DNA from: Dysgonomonas sp. HGC4
GTDB taxonomy: Bacteria > Bacteroidota > Bacteroidia > Bacteroidales > Dysgonomonadaceae
Assembly: GCF_001261715.1 (NCBI RefSeq)
Contig: NZ_CVRU01000142.1
Span: 1-64,000, forward strand
DNA length: 64,000 nt
Reading direction: 5' to 3'
Both the position numbers and the translations under genes were made by a program. The notes under the pieces were generated by a model. That model worked only from the letters and a program-made list of their open reading frames with translations, was not told the origin of the DNA and made no database searches. The first letter of the stretch is position 1. Each line of letters starts with the position of its first letter. Below, piece by piece: positions 35,462 through 44,437 of the stretch.

Positions 35462-35462
35462 A

Positions 35463-36695
35463 TTACTTCGACGTATAAGAAAGTAACCTTTGTTCTCCTT
35501 CCAGTTTACGATATTCGGTAAGATCCTGAGTACATTCTATAACTCCTAGATATTCTCCTTCTTCGTTTCTCATTGCAATATATTCGATGTATATGAAACG
35601 ACCTTTAAAATTAATCCAGAATGCAGCGTTGGTTTCTTTACCACTTTTGAAATCACTTAATATCTGTTCAACTATATGAACACTATGTGGAGGATGGCAC
35701 AATTGTACACTTCGTCCTATGATGGCTCTGTTTCTGTCAAAAATACGGTGAGGTCCTAATGAGAAGAATTTAACCTTGTCATCTTTATCCACAAATGTAA
35801 GATCCAGTGGTAAGATATTAAATAGAGCAGTTAGTTCTTCTACCGAGAAACTTCCAGTTGGTAGTTGCATACTTCCGTTACCCGAATAAGTAACCTTACT
35901 TATTTCGATATTCTCGGGAGTCCATTTGTCCGTAGGGTCATAAAGACAGAATCCGAACTCAGTCGTCTGTTGATATACTTGATACCACTCCTCATCGGTC
36001 AGTGTATCCATAGACATGGGTAGAAGTATCTCTTCTTCCTTCATAATCATACCTTCTATGGCAGATAATGCAGGCTCTAACGTATAGGCTATGGCGGTGC
36101 ATAAATCGGCAACAGACAGACCTTCGGGTATACTTAATATTTCGTGAGTTGCTTTGAGTAGAGTACGTGTTTCATCATGTTTACCCCACATTACTTTGGG
36201 AGGACCTGTTATGTCGTGCTTTTCTAGAAAAGGAAATAGCAAGTATTCTTTTCTGAGGTAATGTTTGTCAACATCCGATAAAGCGTTGAAGCATCCTTTC
36301 AACTCAATCAGATAGCTTTTTATCTCCTCTTCTTTTAAATTGGGGGCTTTTATAAATGACTCTCTGGTTTGAGCTATTACTTTTGCCAGCTCTTGATTTT
36401 CTTTATTAAATGTATCAACAGGATGACCTGCCGGAACGGGGCGTGCTGCCGATTGGTCGATATGACCATCCAAGACGGCTGTATGTATATCGCAAAGTTT
36501 GAGTACCTCTTCAGTTGGTAATCCTTCATTTATAAGTTCTTGTTCTACTTGTACCACATCGTCGTAAGGAATGCTTCGAAGTAGTTCTTCAAGTCTTTTT
36601 CGTACAATATCAGGAGCTTCTCCTTTGTGTAATTGAAGAATTAGGTGTTTTAGAAGTTCTCTCTTTTTTTCTGAATTATTTATAAGTTCGCTCAT
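35463..36695 (-). CDS. DUF438-hemerythrin-PAS protein
   Basis: This is a 410-residue protein. An N-terminal DUF438 helical domain (about 1-85, with AVLDGHID) is followed by a hemerythrin-type four-helix domain (about 95-250) with likely iron ligands in DVDKHYLRKEYLLFPFLEKHD, WGKHDETR and MKEEEILLPMS. A C-terminal PAS domain (about 280-400) includes LDLTFVDKDDKVKFFSLG and EYLGVIECTQDLTEYRKL. It probably senses oxygen or nitric oxide through the diiron site and passes a signal through PAS. No DNA-binding or kinase domain is present, so a partner is needed. It leads the three-gene operon. Confidence 0.85.
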   Translation of the reverse strand: MSELINNSEKKRELLKHLILQLHKGEAPDIVRKRLEELLRSIPYDDVVQVEQELINEGLPTEEVLKLCDIHTAVLDGHIDQSAARPVPAGHPVDTFNKENQELAKVIAQTRESFIKAPNLKEEEIKSYLIELKGCFNALSDVDKHYLRKEYLLFPFLEKHDITGPPKVMWGKHDETRTLLKATHEILSIPEGLSVADLCTAIAYTLEPALSAIEGMIMKEEEILLPMSMDTLTDEEWYQVYQQTTEFGFCLYDPTDKWTPENIEISKVTYSGNGSMQLPTGSFSVEELTALFNILPLDLTFVDKDDKVKFFSLGPHRIFDRNRAIIGRSVQLCHPPHSVHIVEQILSDFKSGKETNAAFWINFKGRFIYIEYIAMRNEEGEYLGVIECTQDLTEYRKLEGEQRLLSYTSK

Positions 36696-36726
36696 GGCTC
36701 AATTGTATTTGTTATTTGAATGTATA

Positions 36727-36734
36727 CAAAGCTA
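36727..36734 (-). promoter_or_regulatory. Putative -7 element for the DUF438 operon
   Basis: The minus strand reads TAGCTTTG, matching TAnnTTTG, 31 bp before the ATG at 36695. Confidence 0.5.
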
Positions 36735-36985
36735 ATACTATTGTTATCCAGAAATTTGTATCAAATGTTACAGCCTATGTTTTTACTTCGAGAAGCTACT
36801 TCTTATTATAGGTTGTTATGTGCCTTTTCTTTTTAGATGTTAGATACTTTTTTTTAGAAAGTATGGAATAATAACTCTTTTTAGTGAATAAATACAGATA
36901 AGTTTTATAAATTGCATGGTATTAAGTTCACTGAACGATTCATTATAAGAAGACCGAACTAAGATCAACTAAAACACGAAATACT

Positions 36986-39808
36986 ATGTTACCCCCAAAT
37001 TACGAACAGCTAGTAGGCGAGTTGTCGAAAAAGATCGACCCCAAACGTCTGATAACAAATCCTCTTCAACTTTTGGCATATGGCACCGATGCAAGTTTTT
37101 ACAGGCTTATTCCTAAACTTGTAGTACAGGTACATTCCGAAGAAGAGGCGGTAGAGGTAATCCGTCAAACAGGTAGACTCAATATTCCGGTAACATACCG
37201 GGCAGCAGGTACCAGCCTTTCGGGGCAGGCAATTACCGATTCGGTATTAATGGTAGCAACGCATCAGTGGAAGAAGTATTCTATTCTTGATGATGGCTTG
37301 AAAATAAGGCTTCAACCGGGTATTACCGGTTCGAGAGCTAATATATTTCTCGTTCCATACGGTCGTAAGATAGGACCCGATCCTGCTTCTATAAATGCAG
37401 CTATGATTGGAGGTATTGCTTCTAACAATGCTAGTGGTATGTGTTGCGGAACATCGCAAAACTCATATAAAACAATAGCTGATATTCGCATCGTACTGTA
37501 TGACGGAACGATACTGGATACAGCTGATAATGAAAGTAAACAAGCTTTCATCCAGAAACATCCTGAGATCATCAGAGAAATAGAACAATTGAGAGATGAT
37601 ATAAAAGCGGACAGCGTTTTAGATGAAAGAATAAAACGAAAGTTTAAAATTAAAAATACAACTGGCTATAGTATAAATGCTTTAGTCGACTTCGAAGATC
37701 CATTTGAGATAATCAAGCATTTGATGATTGGAGCAGAAGGTACTCTAGCCTTTATATCCGATCTTACCTATCATACGGTAGTAGATGAGAAATACAAGGC
37801 TTGTACTTTGATGATTTTCGATACTATTGAGAAAGCATGCGAAGCAACTCCTTTATTAAAAGAAAGCCCTGTTTCTGCTGTCGAACTATTAGATAGAGAT
37901 TCTATCCGTTCGGTAGAAAACGATCCCGACGCACCTGCTTATTTCAAGGAATTACCCGAAACTACTTGTGTATTATTAGTAGAGATTCAAGCAAATACAA
38001 AGGAAGAAATGGATCAGAAGGAAGCTGCAATTCGTCAAGCGGTTGCTCCTATTCCTACCTATCAACCCTATGTATTCACATCCGATCCTAAGGAATATAA
38101 TTTCAATTGGAAAGCACGTAAAGGATTACTTTCTTCTGTGGGAGGTTTAAGAAAAACAGGAACAACTTGCCTTATCGAAGATGTGGCTTTTCCCGTACCT
38201 CGTTTAGCAGAAGCTTGTATTGCTATAAAAGACCTTTTCAAGCGATTAGAATATACAGACGCAGTTCTGTTTGGTCATGCCTTAGAAGGTAACTTACACC
38301 TTGTTTTCTCTCAGGACTTCTCTACACCTGTTGAGGTGGAACGATATGCTAAACTGATGGACGACTTGTCGGATATTGTAGTGAATCAGTTCGATGGTTC
38401 ATTAAAAGCAGAGCATGGAACGGGTCGTAATATGGCTCCGTTTGTAGAAAAAGAGTGGGGAGAAGCAGCTTACAAGATAATGCTGCGCATCAAGAATATA
38501 TTCGACCCTAAGAAGTTGATTAATCCGGGAGTTATTATAAACCAGAATCCTAAGATTCACTTAGAGAACCTTAAACCTCTTCCCGAAACTCATGAATTGG
38601 TTGACAAATGTATGGAGTGTGGTTTCTGTGAGCCGAATTGTGTTTCGGAAGGATTGACCCTTTCGCCACGTCAACGAATTGTGATTGCTCGTGAGATATC
38701 GCGATTGAAAGCCGCAGGAGAAGATCCTGATAGATTGAAGAAGATGTTGCACGATGCACAATACTTCTCGAACGAAACTTGTGCCACCGATGGACTTTGT
38801 GCATTGGCTTGTCCGGTGAAGATAGATACGGGTAAATTTATCAAAGATTTACGCCATCGTGAGGCTAGCGAAACAGCCATAGATTTAGCTGAATATATTG
38901 GCGATCATATGCCGGGTATTACTAATATAGGTAGGGTCGGTCTTAATACCGTGAGCTTCTTCCAAACAATATTGGGTGATAGCTTGATGGGAGGAATTGC
39001 CGGAAGTATGCGTTATTTGACCGGAAATTCTATTCCGAAGTGGAATAAATATATGCCTAAAGGAGCACGTAAGATCAAGCATACAATAGCAAATCCAGGG
39101 CAAGAAAATAAGGTCGTTTATTTCCCCTCTTGTATTAACCGTACGATGGGTAAATCTAAGGACTACAAGAAAGAAGATGTTGAATTGACTCGTAAGACAG
39201 AAGAACTACTTCAACGTGCAGGCTTTACAATCATCTACCCTGAAGGACTTAATGCTCTTTGTTGTGGTATGGCATTTAGCAGTAAAGGGTTGAAGGAGGA
39301 AGGATCACGCAAGTCTCAGGAGTTAGAGGATGCTTTGTACAAAGCTTCCGAGGGAGGAAAGTATCCTGTTCTATTTGATATGAGTCCTTGCTTTTATACC
39401 TTCCACGAAGCATACACCAATAAAGATATCAAGATATATGACCCCATAGAGTTTATGCTTGATTTTGTTATGCCAAAGCTTCCTGTTAAGAACCCTCGTG
39501 AAGTGGTCAGTGTATTTCCTGTTTGCTCGGTTAAGAAAATCGGCATGGAGCAGAACTTATATAAGTTAGCAAAAATGTGTTCTAACAAAGTTGCCATGGT
39601 AGAAAGTAATTGCTGTGGTTTTGCTGGAGATCGAGGATTCACATATCCTGAGCTGAACAAACATGGTCAAAGGCATTTGGCAGAACAAATTCCTGCGGGT
39701 TGTAAAGATGGATTTTCAACTAGTCGTACTTGCGAGATCGGAATGACAGAGTATAGTGATGTAAACTTCAAATCGATATTTTATTTGATTGATGAGGTGA
39801 CAAGGTAA
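36986..39808 (+). CDS. Fused FAD/Fe-S D-lactate (or glycolate) dehydrogenase
   Basis: This 940-residue flavoprotein fuses a GlcD-like FAD domain with a GlcF-like iron-sulfur domain, as in DLD-II type D-lactate dehydrogenases. FAD-binding blocks are TYRAAGTSLSGQA, GPDPASINAAMIGGIASNNASG and LKAEHGTGRN. Two [4Fe-4S] clusters are suggested by CMECGFCEPNC and CATDGLCALACPVK. CCG-type heterodisulfide motifs follow (LCCGMAFSSKG and NCCGFAGDRGF). It would oxidise D-lactate or a related 2-hydroxy acid and feed electrons to quinone or another carrier. Substrate is not certain. Confidence 0.9.
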   Translation: MLPPNYEQLVGELSKKIDPKRLITNPLQLLAYGTDASFYRLIPKLVVQVHSEEEAVEVIRQTGRLNIPVTYRAAGTSLSGQAITDSVLMVATHQWKKYSILDDGLKIRLQPGITGSRANIFLVPYGRKIGPDPASINAAMIGGIASNNASGMCCGTSQNSYKTIADIRIVLYDGTILDTADNESKQAFIQKHPEIIREIEQLRDDIKADSVLDERIKRKFKIKNTTGYSINALVDFEDPFEIIKHLMIGAEGTLAFISDLTYHTVVDEKYKACTLMIFDTIEKACEATPLLKESPVSAVELLDRDSIRSVENDPDAPAYFKELPETTCVLLVEIQANTKEEMDQKEAAIRQAVAPIPTYQPYVFTSDPKEYNFNWKARKGLLSSVGGLRKTGTTCLIEDVAFPVPRLAEACIAIKDLFKRLEYTDAVLFGHALEGNLHLVFSQDFSTPVEVERYAKLMDDLSDIVVNQFDGSLKAEHGTGRNMAPFVEKEWGEAAYKIMLRIKNIFDPKKLINPGVIINQNPKIHLENLKPLPETHELVDKCMECGFCEPNCVSEGLTLSPRQRIVIAREISRLKAAGEDPDRLKKMLHDAQYFSNETCATDGLCALACPVKIDTGKFIKDLRHREASETAIDLAEYIGDHMPGITNIGRVGLNTVSFFQTILGDSLMGGIAGSMRYLTGNSIPKWNKYMPKGARKIKHTIANPGQENKVVYFPSCINRTMGKSKDYKKEDVELTRKTEELLQRAGFTIIYPEGLNALCCGMAFSSKGLKEEGSRKSQELEDALYKASEGGKYPVLFDMSPCFYTFHEAYTNKDIKIYDPIEFMLDFVMPKLPVKNPREVVSVFPVCSVKKIGMEQNLYKLAKMCSNKVAMVESNCCGFAGDRGFTYPELNKHGQRHLAEQIPAGCKDGFSTSRTCEIGMTEYSDVNFKSIFYLIDEVTR

Positions 39809-39838
39809 AACTAGTATACACATTTCTCTCATATTGAT

Positions 39839-39882
39839 AACAACTAATACACAAGAGGTAATACTTTTGCGTATTAGTTGTT
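39839..39882 (+). terminator. Terminator after the dehydrogenase gene
   Basis: AACAACTAATAC (39839-39850) pairs perfectly with GTATTAGTTGTT (39871-39882), followed by TCTTTTTA. The rest of the 411-bp gap up to 40219 holds only the promoter at 40184. Confidence 0.85.
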
Positions 39883-40183
39883 TCTTTTTATTGCATTATA
39901 TATTTATTATCAATGGGTTATTACCTTATTTTTCTTGTGTTATGTTCTTTTATCACTAAAATTTACTGATGTATTTCTGTCCTCTCAAAAGAAGCTTATC
40001 CCTTAAATAACTTGTAATAATATGAAATGAGTAATGTCGAATTTCGTGGATGCCAAATCTTGAATTATGAAATTTTTTATAAAAAGAGATTGGTATTCCC
40101 ATTTTTATATAATTCGGGTAAATTGGGTTAAATCTTTAACAATGATTCTTTTTTTAACAGTATTGGTTTGTTAAAACTTCTCT

Positions 40184-40191
40184 TAGATTTG
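40184..40191 (+). promoter_or_regulatory. Putative -7 element for the OM barrel gene
   Basis: TAGATTTG, 28 bp before the ATG at 40220, with TTG at 40163-40165 in -33 position (18-bp spacing). Confidence 0.6.
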
Positions 40192-40219
40192 CAGCGTTAA
40201 AATCACTAAACCTAGATTT

Positions 40220-40942
40220 ATGAAAACGTTTACACTACTAGCTATCTCGGGAATCAGTCTGTGCGCAGCTCCCGTAGTTAAGGCACAAAAGGCTGAATCA
40301 CCATGGACATTCGGTGTCAAGGCAGGTATTAATGCATCAACCTTCAATGTTGATACTCATAGTACTCCAGGTAATACAGATGGGACTATTGGGTTTAATG
40401 GAGGAGTGACCGTGGAGTACGCTTTGCGTAAGGGCTTCTTTTTGAGCTCCGGTCTCGAATTTACGACTAAAGGAGCTGATAACCGGGTCTTTAATTATCC
40501 CGCTTATTACCTTTCAGAGGAGGGTGAAAGCTTCCTGACAACTGGCTTTTCGAAAGATTCGCGAAGGTTTAAGTACCTTCAAGTGCCACTGACAATAGGA
40601 TATAAAATTCCTGTTTCTAAAGATGTGAATGTAACTTTTAATGCTGGAGCTTATTTTGCTTATGGTATCGATGCTAAAGGTACATATGAAACATGGACGA
40701 AGACTTTGAATACAGATGGAACAACTAATACTTCTTATGAGAAGACTAAAGATTCCAAATCTGGCGATACTGATTATGGATTGATAGGAGGCCTTGGTAT
40801 TGAGTATAAGAAATTTTCACTTAATGCCAATTATGAGTTGGGTTTACGTGAACTATCTACAGGAAAAAATAGTTATACTGGTGGAGATTTTTCAACTTGG
40901 AAGAATAGAAATGCAGTATTCTCTATCGGGTATAAGTTTTAA
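40220..40942 (+). CDS. Outer membrane beta-barrel protein (PorT/OmpW-like)
   Basis: This is a 240-residue protein with a signal peptide (MKTFTLLAISGISLCAAPVVKAQ) and an eight-strand-like barrel. It starts with FGVKAGINASTF and ends with NAVFSIGYKF, whose last residue is the aromatic OM insertion signal. This is the pattern of the small Bacteroidota barrel family called outer membrane beta-barrel/PorT-like. Specific role is unknown. It has its own promoter and a classic terminator, so it is a single-gene unit. Confidence 0.88.
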   Translation: MKTFTLLAISGISLCAAPVVKAQKAESPWTFGVKAGINASTFNVDTHSTPGNTDGTIGFNGGVTVEYALRKGFFLSSGLEFTTKGADNRVFNYPAYYLSEEGESFLTTGFSKDSRRFKYLQVPLTIGYKIPVSKDVNVTFNAGAYFAYGIDAKGTYETWTKTLNTDGTTNTSYEKTKDSKSGDTDYGLIGGLGIEYKKFSLNANYELGLRELSTGKNSYTGGDFSTWKNRNAVFSIGYKF

Positions 40943-40966
40943 ATAAATTGTTTTAGCTTTTTATCG

Positions 40967-40992
40967 AAGTTGCATCTAGTCAGATGCAACTT
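40967..40992 (+). terminator. Terminator after the OM barrel gene
   Basis: AAGTTGCATCT (40967-40977) pairs perfectly with AGATGCAACTT (40982-40992), loop AGTC, followed by TTTT. Confidence 0.92.
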
Positions 40993-41309
40993 TTTTATTT
41001 AAACGACTTGTCTTGTTATTTCATCTTTTCAATGTTATTTATGTGTTTGAAATATCTATATCGCCTTTTTCTGATAGAAATACTATGAGATTTGCCACTT
41101 ATTGCTAACTTTAGGAGCTAAATAAACCGAATCTATTTTCTGAGAAGATGAAAAACATTTCTAAATATCTGCATATTAGAGTAATATCCGCATAAGATTA
41201 TTTAAAAATGGACATCTCTGTTTCAATAAACGAGAGTGTGTTCGGGCACACATGTGTTGACTTTAGACAAAAACGAATGACTACTTATTTAAAAATAAAA
41301 TTATAAAAG
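40993..41309. other. Gap before the DUF4861 gene
   Basis: About 317 bp with no credible gene. A short dyad, GTGTG (41236-41240) with CACAC (41247-41251), is the only visible structure. No TAnnTTTG promoter was found. Confidence 0.5.
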
Positions 41310-42464
41310 ATGAAAAGAGTAATTTATTTATTATTCGCAGCGGTTCTGCTTGCATCTTGCAACAGTAAACCAAAAGAAATGACTGTAACAGTCGAAAACC
41401 CAAGTGATTTTGATCGAACTACCGATTTAGTAGAGCTATCGTTAGATGCAGTGAAAGCAAAAGTAACTTTGGCAGAAGGTCAGACTTATGTTGTAAAGAA
41501 TACTAAAGGAGAAATCATTCCTTCACAAGTAACTTATGATGGAAAATTTATTTTTCAATCAGGCGTAAAAGCAAAAGAAACAGTATCTTTTACAGTTTCA
41601 GCAGGAGAGAAACAAGAATTTAAAGCGCAAACTTATGGTCGTTTCATTACTGAGCGTAAGGATGACTTTGCTTGGGAAAACGATCGTGTTGCTTTCCGTA
41701 TTTACGGACCGGCTCTTATTGCTTCGGATGGACCAAGCAATGGTTTGGATATTTGGTACAAACGTACTAATGATATGAAAATTGACCAATGGTACAAAGA
41801 CGATATTGCAGAAACAGCTTCTTATCACGAAGATCATGGCGAAGGCTTAGATGATTATAAAGTAGGTCGTTCGTTGGGTGCAGGTGCTATGGCTCCATTT
41901 GTGAATGGAAAACTATGGTTGAACGAAAATTTTGCTTCTCAAGAATTATTAGAAAACGGACCACTTCGTACTACATTGAAGTTAACATATAAAGATCTTA
42001 ATGTAGATGGAAAAGCATATAGCGAAACACGTACTTTCTCTATTGATGCAGGTTCTCAATACTCGAAAGTAATACAAGAATATGGTGTAACTGAAGATAT
42101 GACAGTTGCTGCCGGAATTGCAAAGCGTGCAGCAAATGATACTATCATTTTTTCACCTGAAAAAGACTATATCATTTATAGAGAGCCTAGCGAAAAAGCA
42201 GGTCCTGTTTACTTAGGACTAGTATTTCCTACAGGTATCGACTCTATGGTTATAGATACTTACAAAGTAGCTAATGCTAAAACTAAAAAAGAGGATACCT
42301 TCTCTCATGTTTTAGCTGTTACAACATATAAAGCTAACCAACCAATAGTATATTATACAGGTTATGGCTGGAGCAAATTTGGTTTTGCTGATGAAGCAGC
42401 ATTCCAAACATATACAAGTAATTTTTCTAAAGGTTTAAAACAACCACTAGTTGTGAAGTTTTAA
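41310..42464 (+). CDS. DUF4861-family lipoprotein
   Basis: This 384-residue lipoprotein has lipobox LLASC (acylated Cys17). The body matches the DUF4861 pattern: RFITERKDDFAWENDRVAFRIYGPAL, SNGLDIWYKRTNDMKIDQWY, SYHEDHGEGLDDYKVGRSLGAGAMAPF and YYTGYGWSKFGF. DUF4861 genes are found beside uronate and pectin-type utilisation genes in Bacteroidota. The SDR gene that follows supports a uronic acid link. The catalytic role is not established. Confidence 0.86.
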   Translation: MKRVIYLLFAAVLLASCNSKPKEMTVTVENPSDFDRTTDLVELSLDAVKAKVTLAEGQTYVVKNTKGEIIPSQVTYDGKFIFQSGVKAKETVSFTVSAGEKQEFKAQTYGRFITERKDDFAWENDRVAFRIYGPALIASDGPSNGLDIWYKRTNDMKIDQWYKDDIAETASYHEDHGEGLDDYKVGRSLGAGAMAPFVNGKLWLNENFASQELLENGPLRTTLKLTYKDLNVDGKAYSETRTFSIDAGSQYSKVIQEYGVTEDMTVAAGIAKRAANDTIIFSPEKDYIIYREPSEKAGPVYLGLVFPTGIDSMVIDTYKVANAKTKKEDTFSHVLAVTTYKANQPIVYYTGYGWSKFGFADEAAFQTYTSNFSKGLKQPLVVKF

Positions 42465-42496
42465 ATTGAATGATATAAACACACAACATAAGATAA

Positions 42497-42610
42497 CGTG
42501 AAACAAGAAATCTCCGTACATGGAAAAAGGTTGAAGGTGGCTGGAAAGTAATCGGAGCTGTATGCGTACTTGGTATAATATCGTTTGTTGAAGCATATTC
42601 AAAAGGATAA
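42497..42610 (+). pseudogene. Possible gene remnant between DUF4861 and the SDR
   Basis: A 37-codon open stretch after a stop at 42494 and ending with TAA at 42608. It lacks a start and ends with a hydrophobic helix-like tail (VIGAVCVLGIISFVEAYSKG) after TWKKVEGGW. It looks like the end of a membrane or SnoaL-like protein whose upstream part has been lost. It could also be chance. Confidence 0.3.
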
Positions 42611-42640
42611 AAAAAATAGGACTTTAAATAAATTTATAAC

Positions 42641-43420
42641 ATGAAAAATCAATTTTGTTTAGAAGGAAAAGTAGCCCTTGTTACAGGAGCTTCTTACGGA
42701 ATAGGCTTTGCTATTGCTTCGGCTCTAGCAGGTGCAGGAGCAAAAATAGTATTCAATGACTTGAAACAAGAGTTTGTAGATAAAGGCTTAGCTGCCTACA
42801 AAGAAGCAGGAATAGATGCCAAAGGTTATGTAAGCGATGTAACCAACGAAGATCAGATAAATGCAATGGTAGCTCAGATCGAAAAAGAAGTGGGAGTAAT
42901 TGATATTCTTGTAAATAATGCAGGAATTATTAAACGTATCCCAATGATAGAAATGTCGGCAGCAGAATTTCGTCAAGTAATCGATATTGATTTGAATGGC
43001 CCATTTATTGTAGCTAAAGCAGTTATTCCTAGTATGATCAAAAAAGGAGCAGGTAAAATTATTAATATCTGTTCGATGATGAGCGAGCTAGGACGTGAAA
43101 CTGTATCGGCTTATGCAGCAGCAAAAGGTGGTTTGAAAATGTTGACACGCAATATTGCCTCAGAATATGGAGAATTCAATATTCAATGTAATGGCTTAGG
43201 ACCGGGTTATATTGCTACACCTCAAACAGCACCATTAAGAGAAGAAGGACATCCTTTCAACTCTTTTATTATTGCAAAAACACCAGCAGCTCGTTGGGGA
43301 ACTCCCGAAGATTTGGCAGGACCAGCTGTATTCCTTGCATCAGATGCTTCTAACTTCGTAAACGGACACGTTCTGTACGTTGATGGAGGTATTCTTGCTT
43401 ATATCGGAAAACAACCTTGA
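42641..43420 (+). CDS. SDR: gluconate 5-dehydrogenase / KduD-like
   Basis: This 259-residue short-chain dehydrogenase has the cofactor motif VTGASYGIGFAIA (residues about 14-26) and catalytic triad S145, Y158 and K162 (YAAAK). NNAG follows at the fourth strand. The closest families are gluconate 5-dehydrogenase and 2-deoxy-D-gluconate 3-dehydrogenase (KduD), which act on keto-deoxy sugar acids from uronate breakdown. Which of the two is not resolved. It lies downstream of DUF4861, consistent with a small uronate unit, but kduI and a lyase are not in this window. Confidence 0.9.
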   Translation: MKNQFCLEGKVALVTGASYGIGFAIASALAGAGAKIVFNDLKQEFVDKGLAAYKEAGIDAKGYVSDVTNEDQINAMVAQIEKEVGVIDILVNNAGIIKRIPMIEMSAAEFRQVIDIDLNGPFIVAKAVIPSMIKKGAGKIINICSMMSELGRETVSAYAAAKGGLKMLTRNIASEYGEFNIQCNGLGPGYIATPQTAPLREEGHPFNSFIIAKTPAARWGTPEDLAGPAVFLASDASNFVNGHVLYVDGGILAYIGKQP

Positions 43421-43453
43421 TTTCGTAAAGTATTTACGAGCTAAAATAGAAAA

Positions 43454-43488
43454 GAATCCCATTGTAACTCTTTGTTACAATGGGATTC
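43454..43488 (+). terminator. Terminator after the SDR gene
   Basis: GAATCCCATTGTAAC (43454-43468) pairs perfectly with 43474-43488 across TCTTT. It serves both the SDR gene and the converging betaine operon. Confidence 0.88.
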
Positions 43489-43500
43489 CTATATTACCAA

Positions 43501-43527
43501 AAATAGCAGTCTTAAGAACTGCTATTT
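43501..43527. terminator. Second hairpin between the SDR gene and the betaine operon
   Basis: AAATAGCAGT (43501-43510) pairs perfectly with ACTGCTATTT (43518-43527). It probably adds to termination of the minus-strand betaine operon. Confidence 0.6.
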
Positions 43528-43579
43528 CTGTATTGAATAGATGCAAGTCTCTAATGAGTTGTATCTCGCCTTATAAAGA

Positions 43580-44437
43580 TTATAATTGCTTTGCTGTTTC
43601 TTTTTCTACTACCCACGATTGCAAGAGTTCTTTGTGTTTATTATAAAAGAGCCGAGCACCAATAGTTGGGTCGTTGTCTTTTAAAACATCACTCATCAGT
43701 TCATTGAGCATTTTCTCATCCATACTGAAGTTTGTGAAGAATTTGGCAAGTTCAGGTTTGTCTGTCGAGAATCCTTTTCGTGCAATAATCTTTATTTCAT
43801 CTTTCGGATAAATATTCTTAGGGTCTTTCAGAGGTTTCAAGTCATACTCGGCCCACATAAAGTGAGGTTTCCATCCTGTGATAACTACCCACTCTTTATG
43901 AGCAATAGCCTTTTTTAGAGCTGTAATCATTGATGTTTCGGAAGATGAAATCTGGGTCAGTTCCAGATTATATTCTTTGATTGCATCTTCTGTAGTTCTG
44001 TAAATACCGGCGCCCGATGCAATTCCGTATATCTTTCCATTAAATTTGTCTTTGTTGGCGTTTAATTCTTCTATTGAATTAATGTCTACATAAGTTGGAA
44101 CAACAAGGCCTGTTATACCATCGTCAAAGGTAGTGCCTAAGATGTCAATCTTGTTGCCATAGCGAGTCCAATAATCTTTATGAGTATTAGGTAACCAAGT
44201 GTCCATACATACATCGGCATCACCGCGTGATAGCGAGGCATAGATCGGACCTAACTCCAAGCGCTTGATAGTGACTGTATATCCTTTTTCTTCCAGAATA
44301 ATCTGTGCGAGATTAGTAATGGCTATACCTTCTGCCCAATTAGGGTAGAGTAGTAGTACGTCTTGTTTTTTTATACGTTGACAAGAGGGCATAACGATAA
44401 GGCAAGCCAATAATATAAATAGTATATTCTTTTTCAT
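43580..44437 (-). CDS. Glycine betaine-type substrate-binding lipoprotein
   Basis: This 285-residue lipoprotein has lipobox VMPSC (acylated Cys19) and is of the OpuAC/ProX family. It shows LLLYPNWAEGIAITNLAQIIL at the N-terminus, DADVCMDTWLPNTHKDYW in the ligand region and WKPHFMWAEYDLKPLKDP in the second lobe. Its Trp residues fit an aromatic cage for quaternary amines. The precise ligand (glycine betaine, proline betaine or choline) is not resolved. Its ATG shares a base with the permease stop. Confidence 0.92.
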   Translation of the reverse strand: MKKNILFILLACLIVMPSCQRIKKQDVLLLYPNWAEGIAITNLAQIILEEKGYTVTIKRLELGPIYASLSRGDADVCMDTWLPNTHKDYWTRYGNKIDILGTTFDDGITGLVVPTYVDINSIEELNANKDKFNGKIYGIASGAGIYRTTEDAIKEYNLELTQISSSETSMITALKKAIAHKEWVVITGWKPHFMWAEYDLKPLKDPKNIYPKDEIKIIARKGFSTDKPELAKFFTNFSMDEKMLNELMSDVLKDNDPTIGARLFYNKHKELLQSWVVEKETAKQL

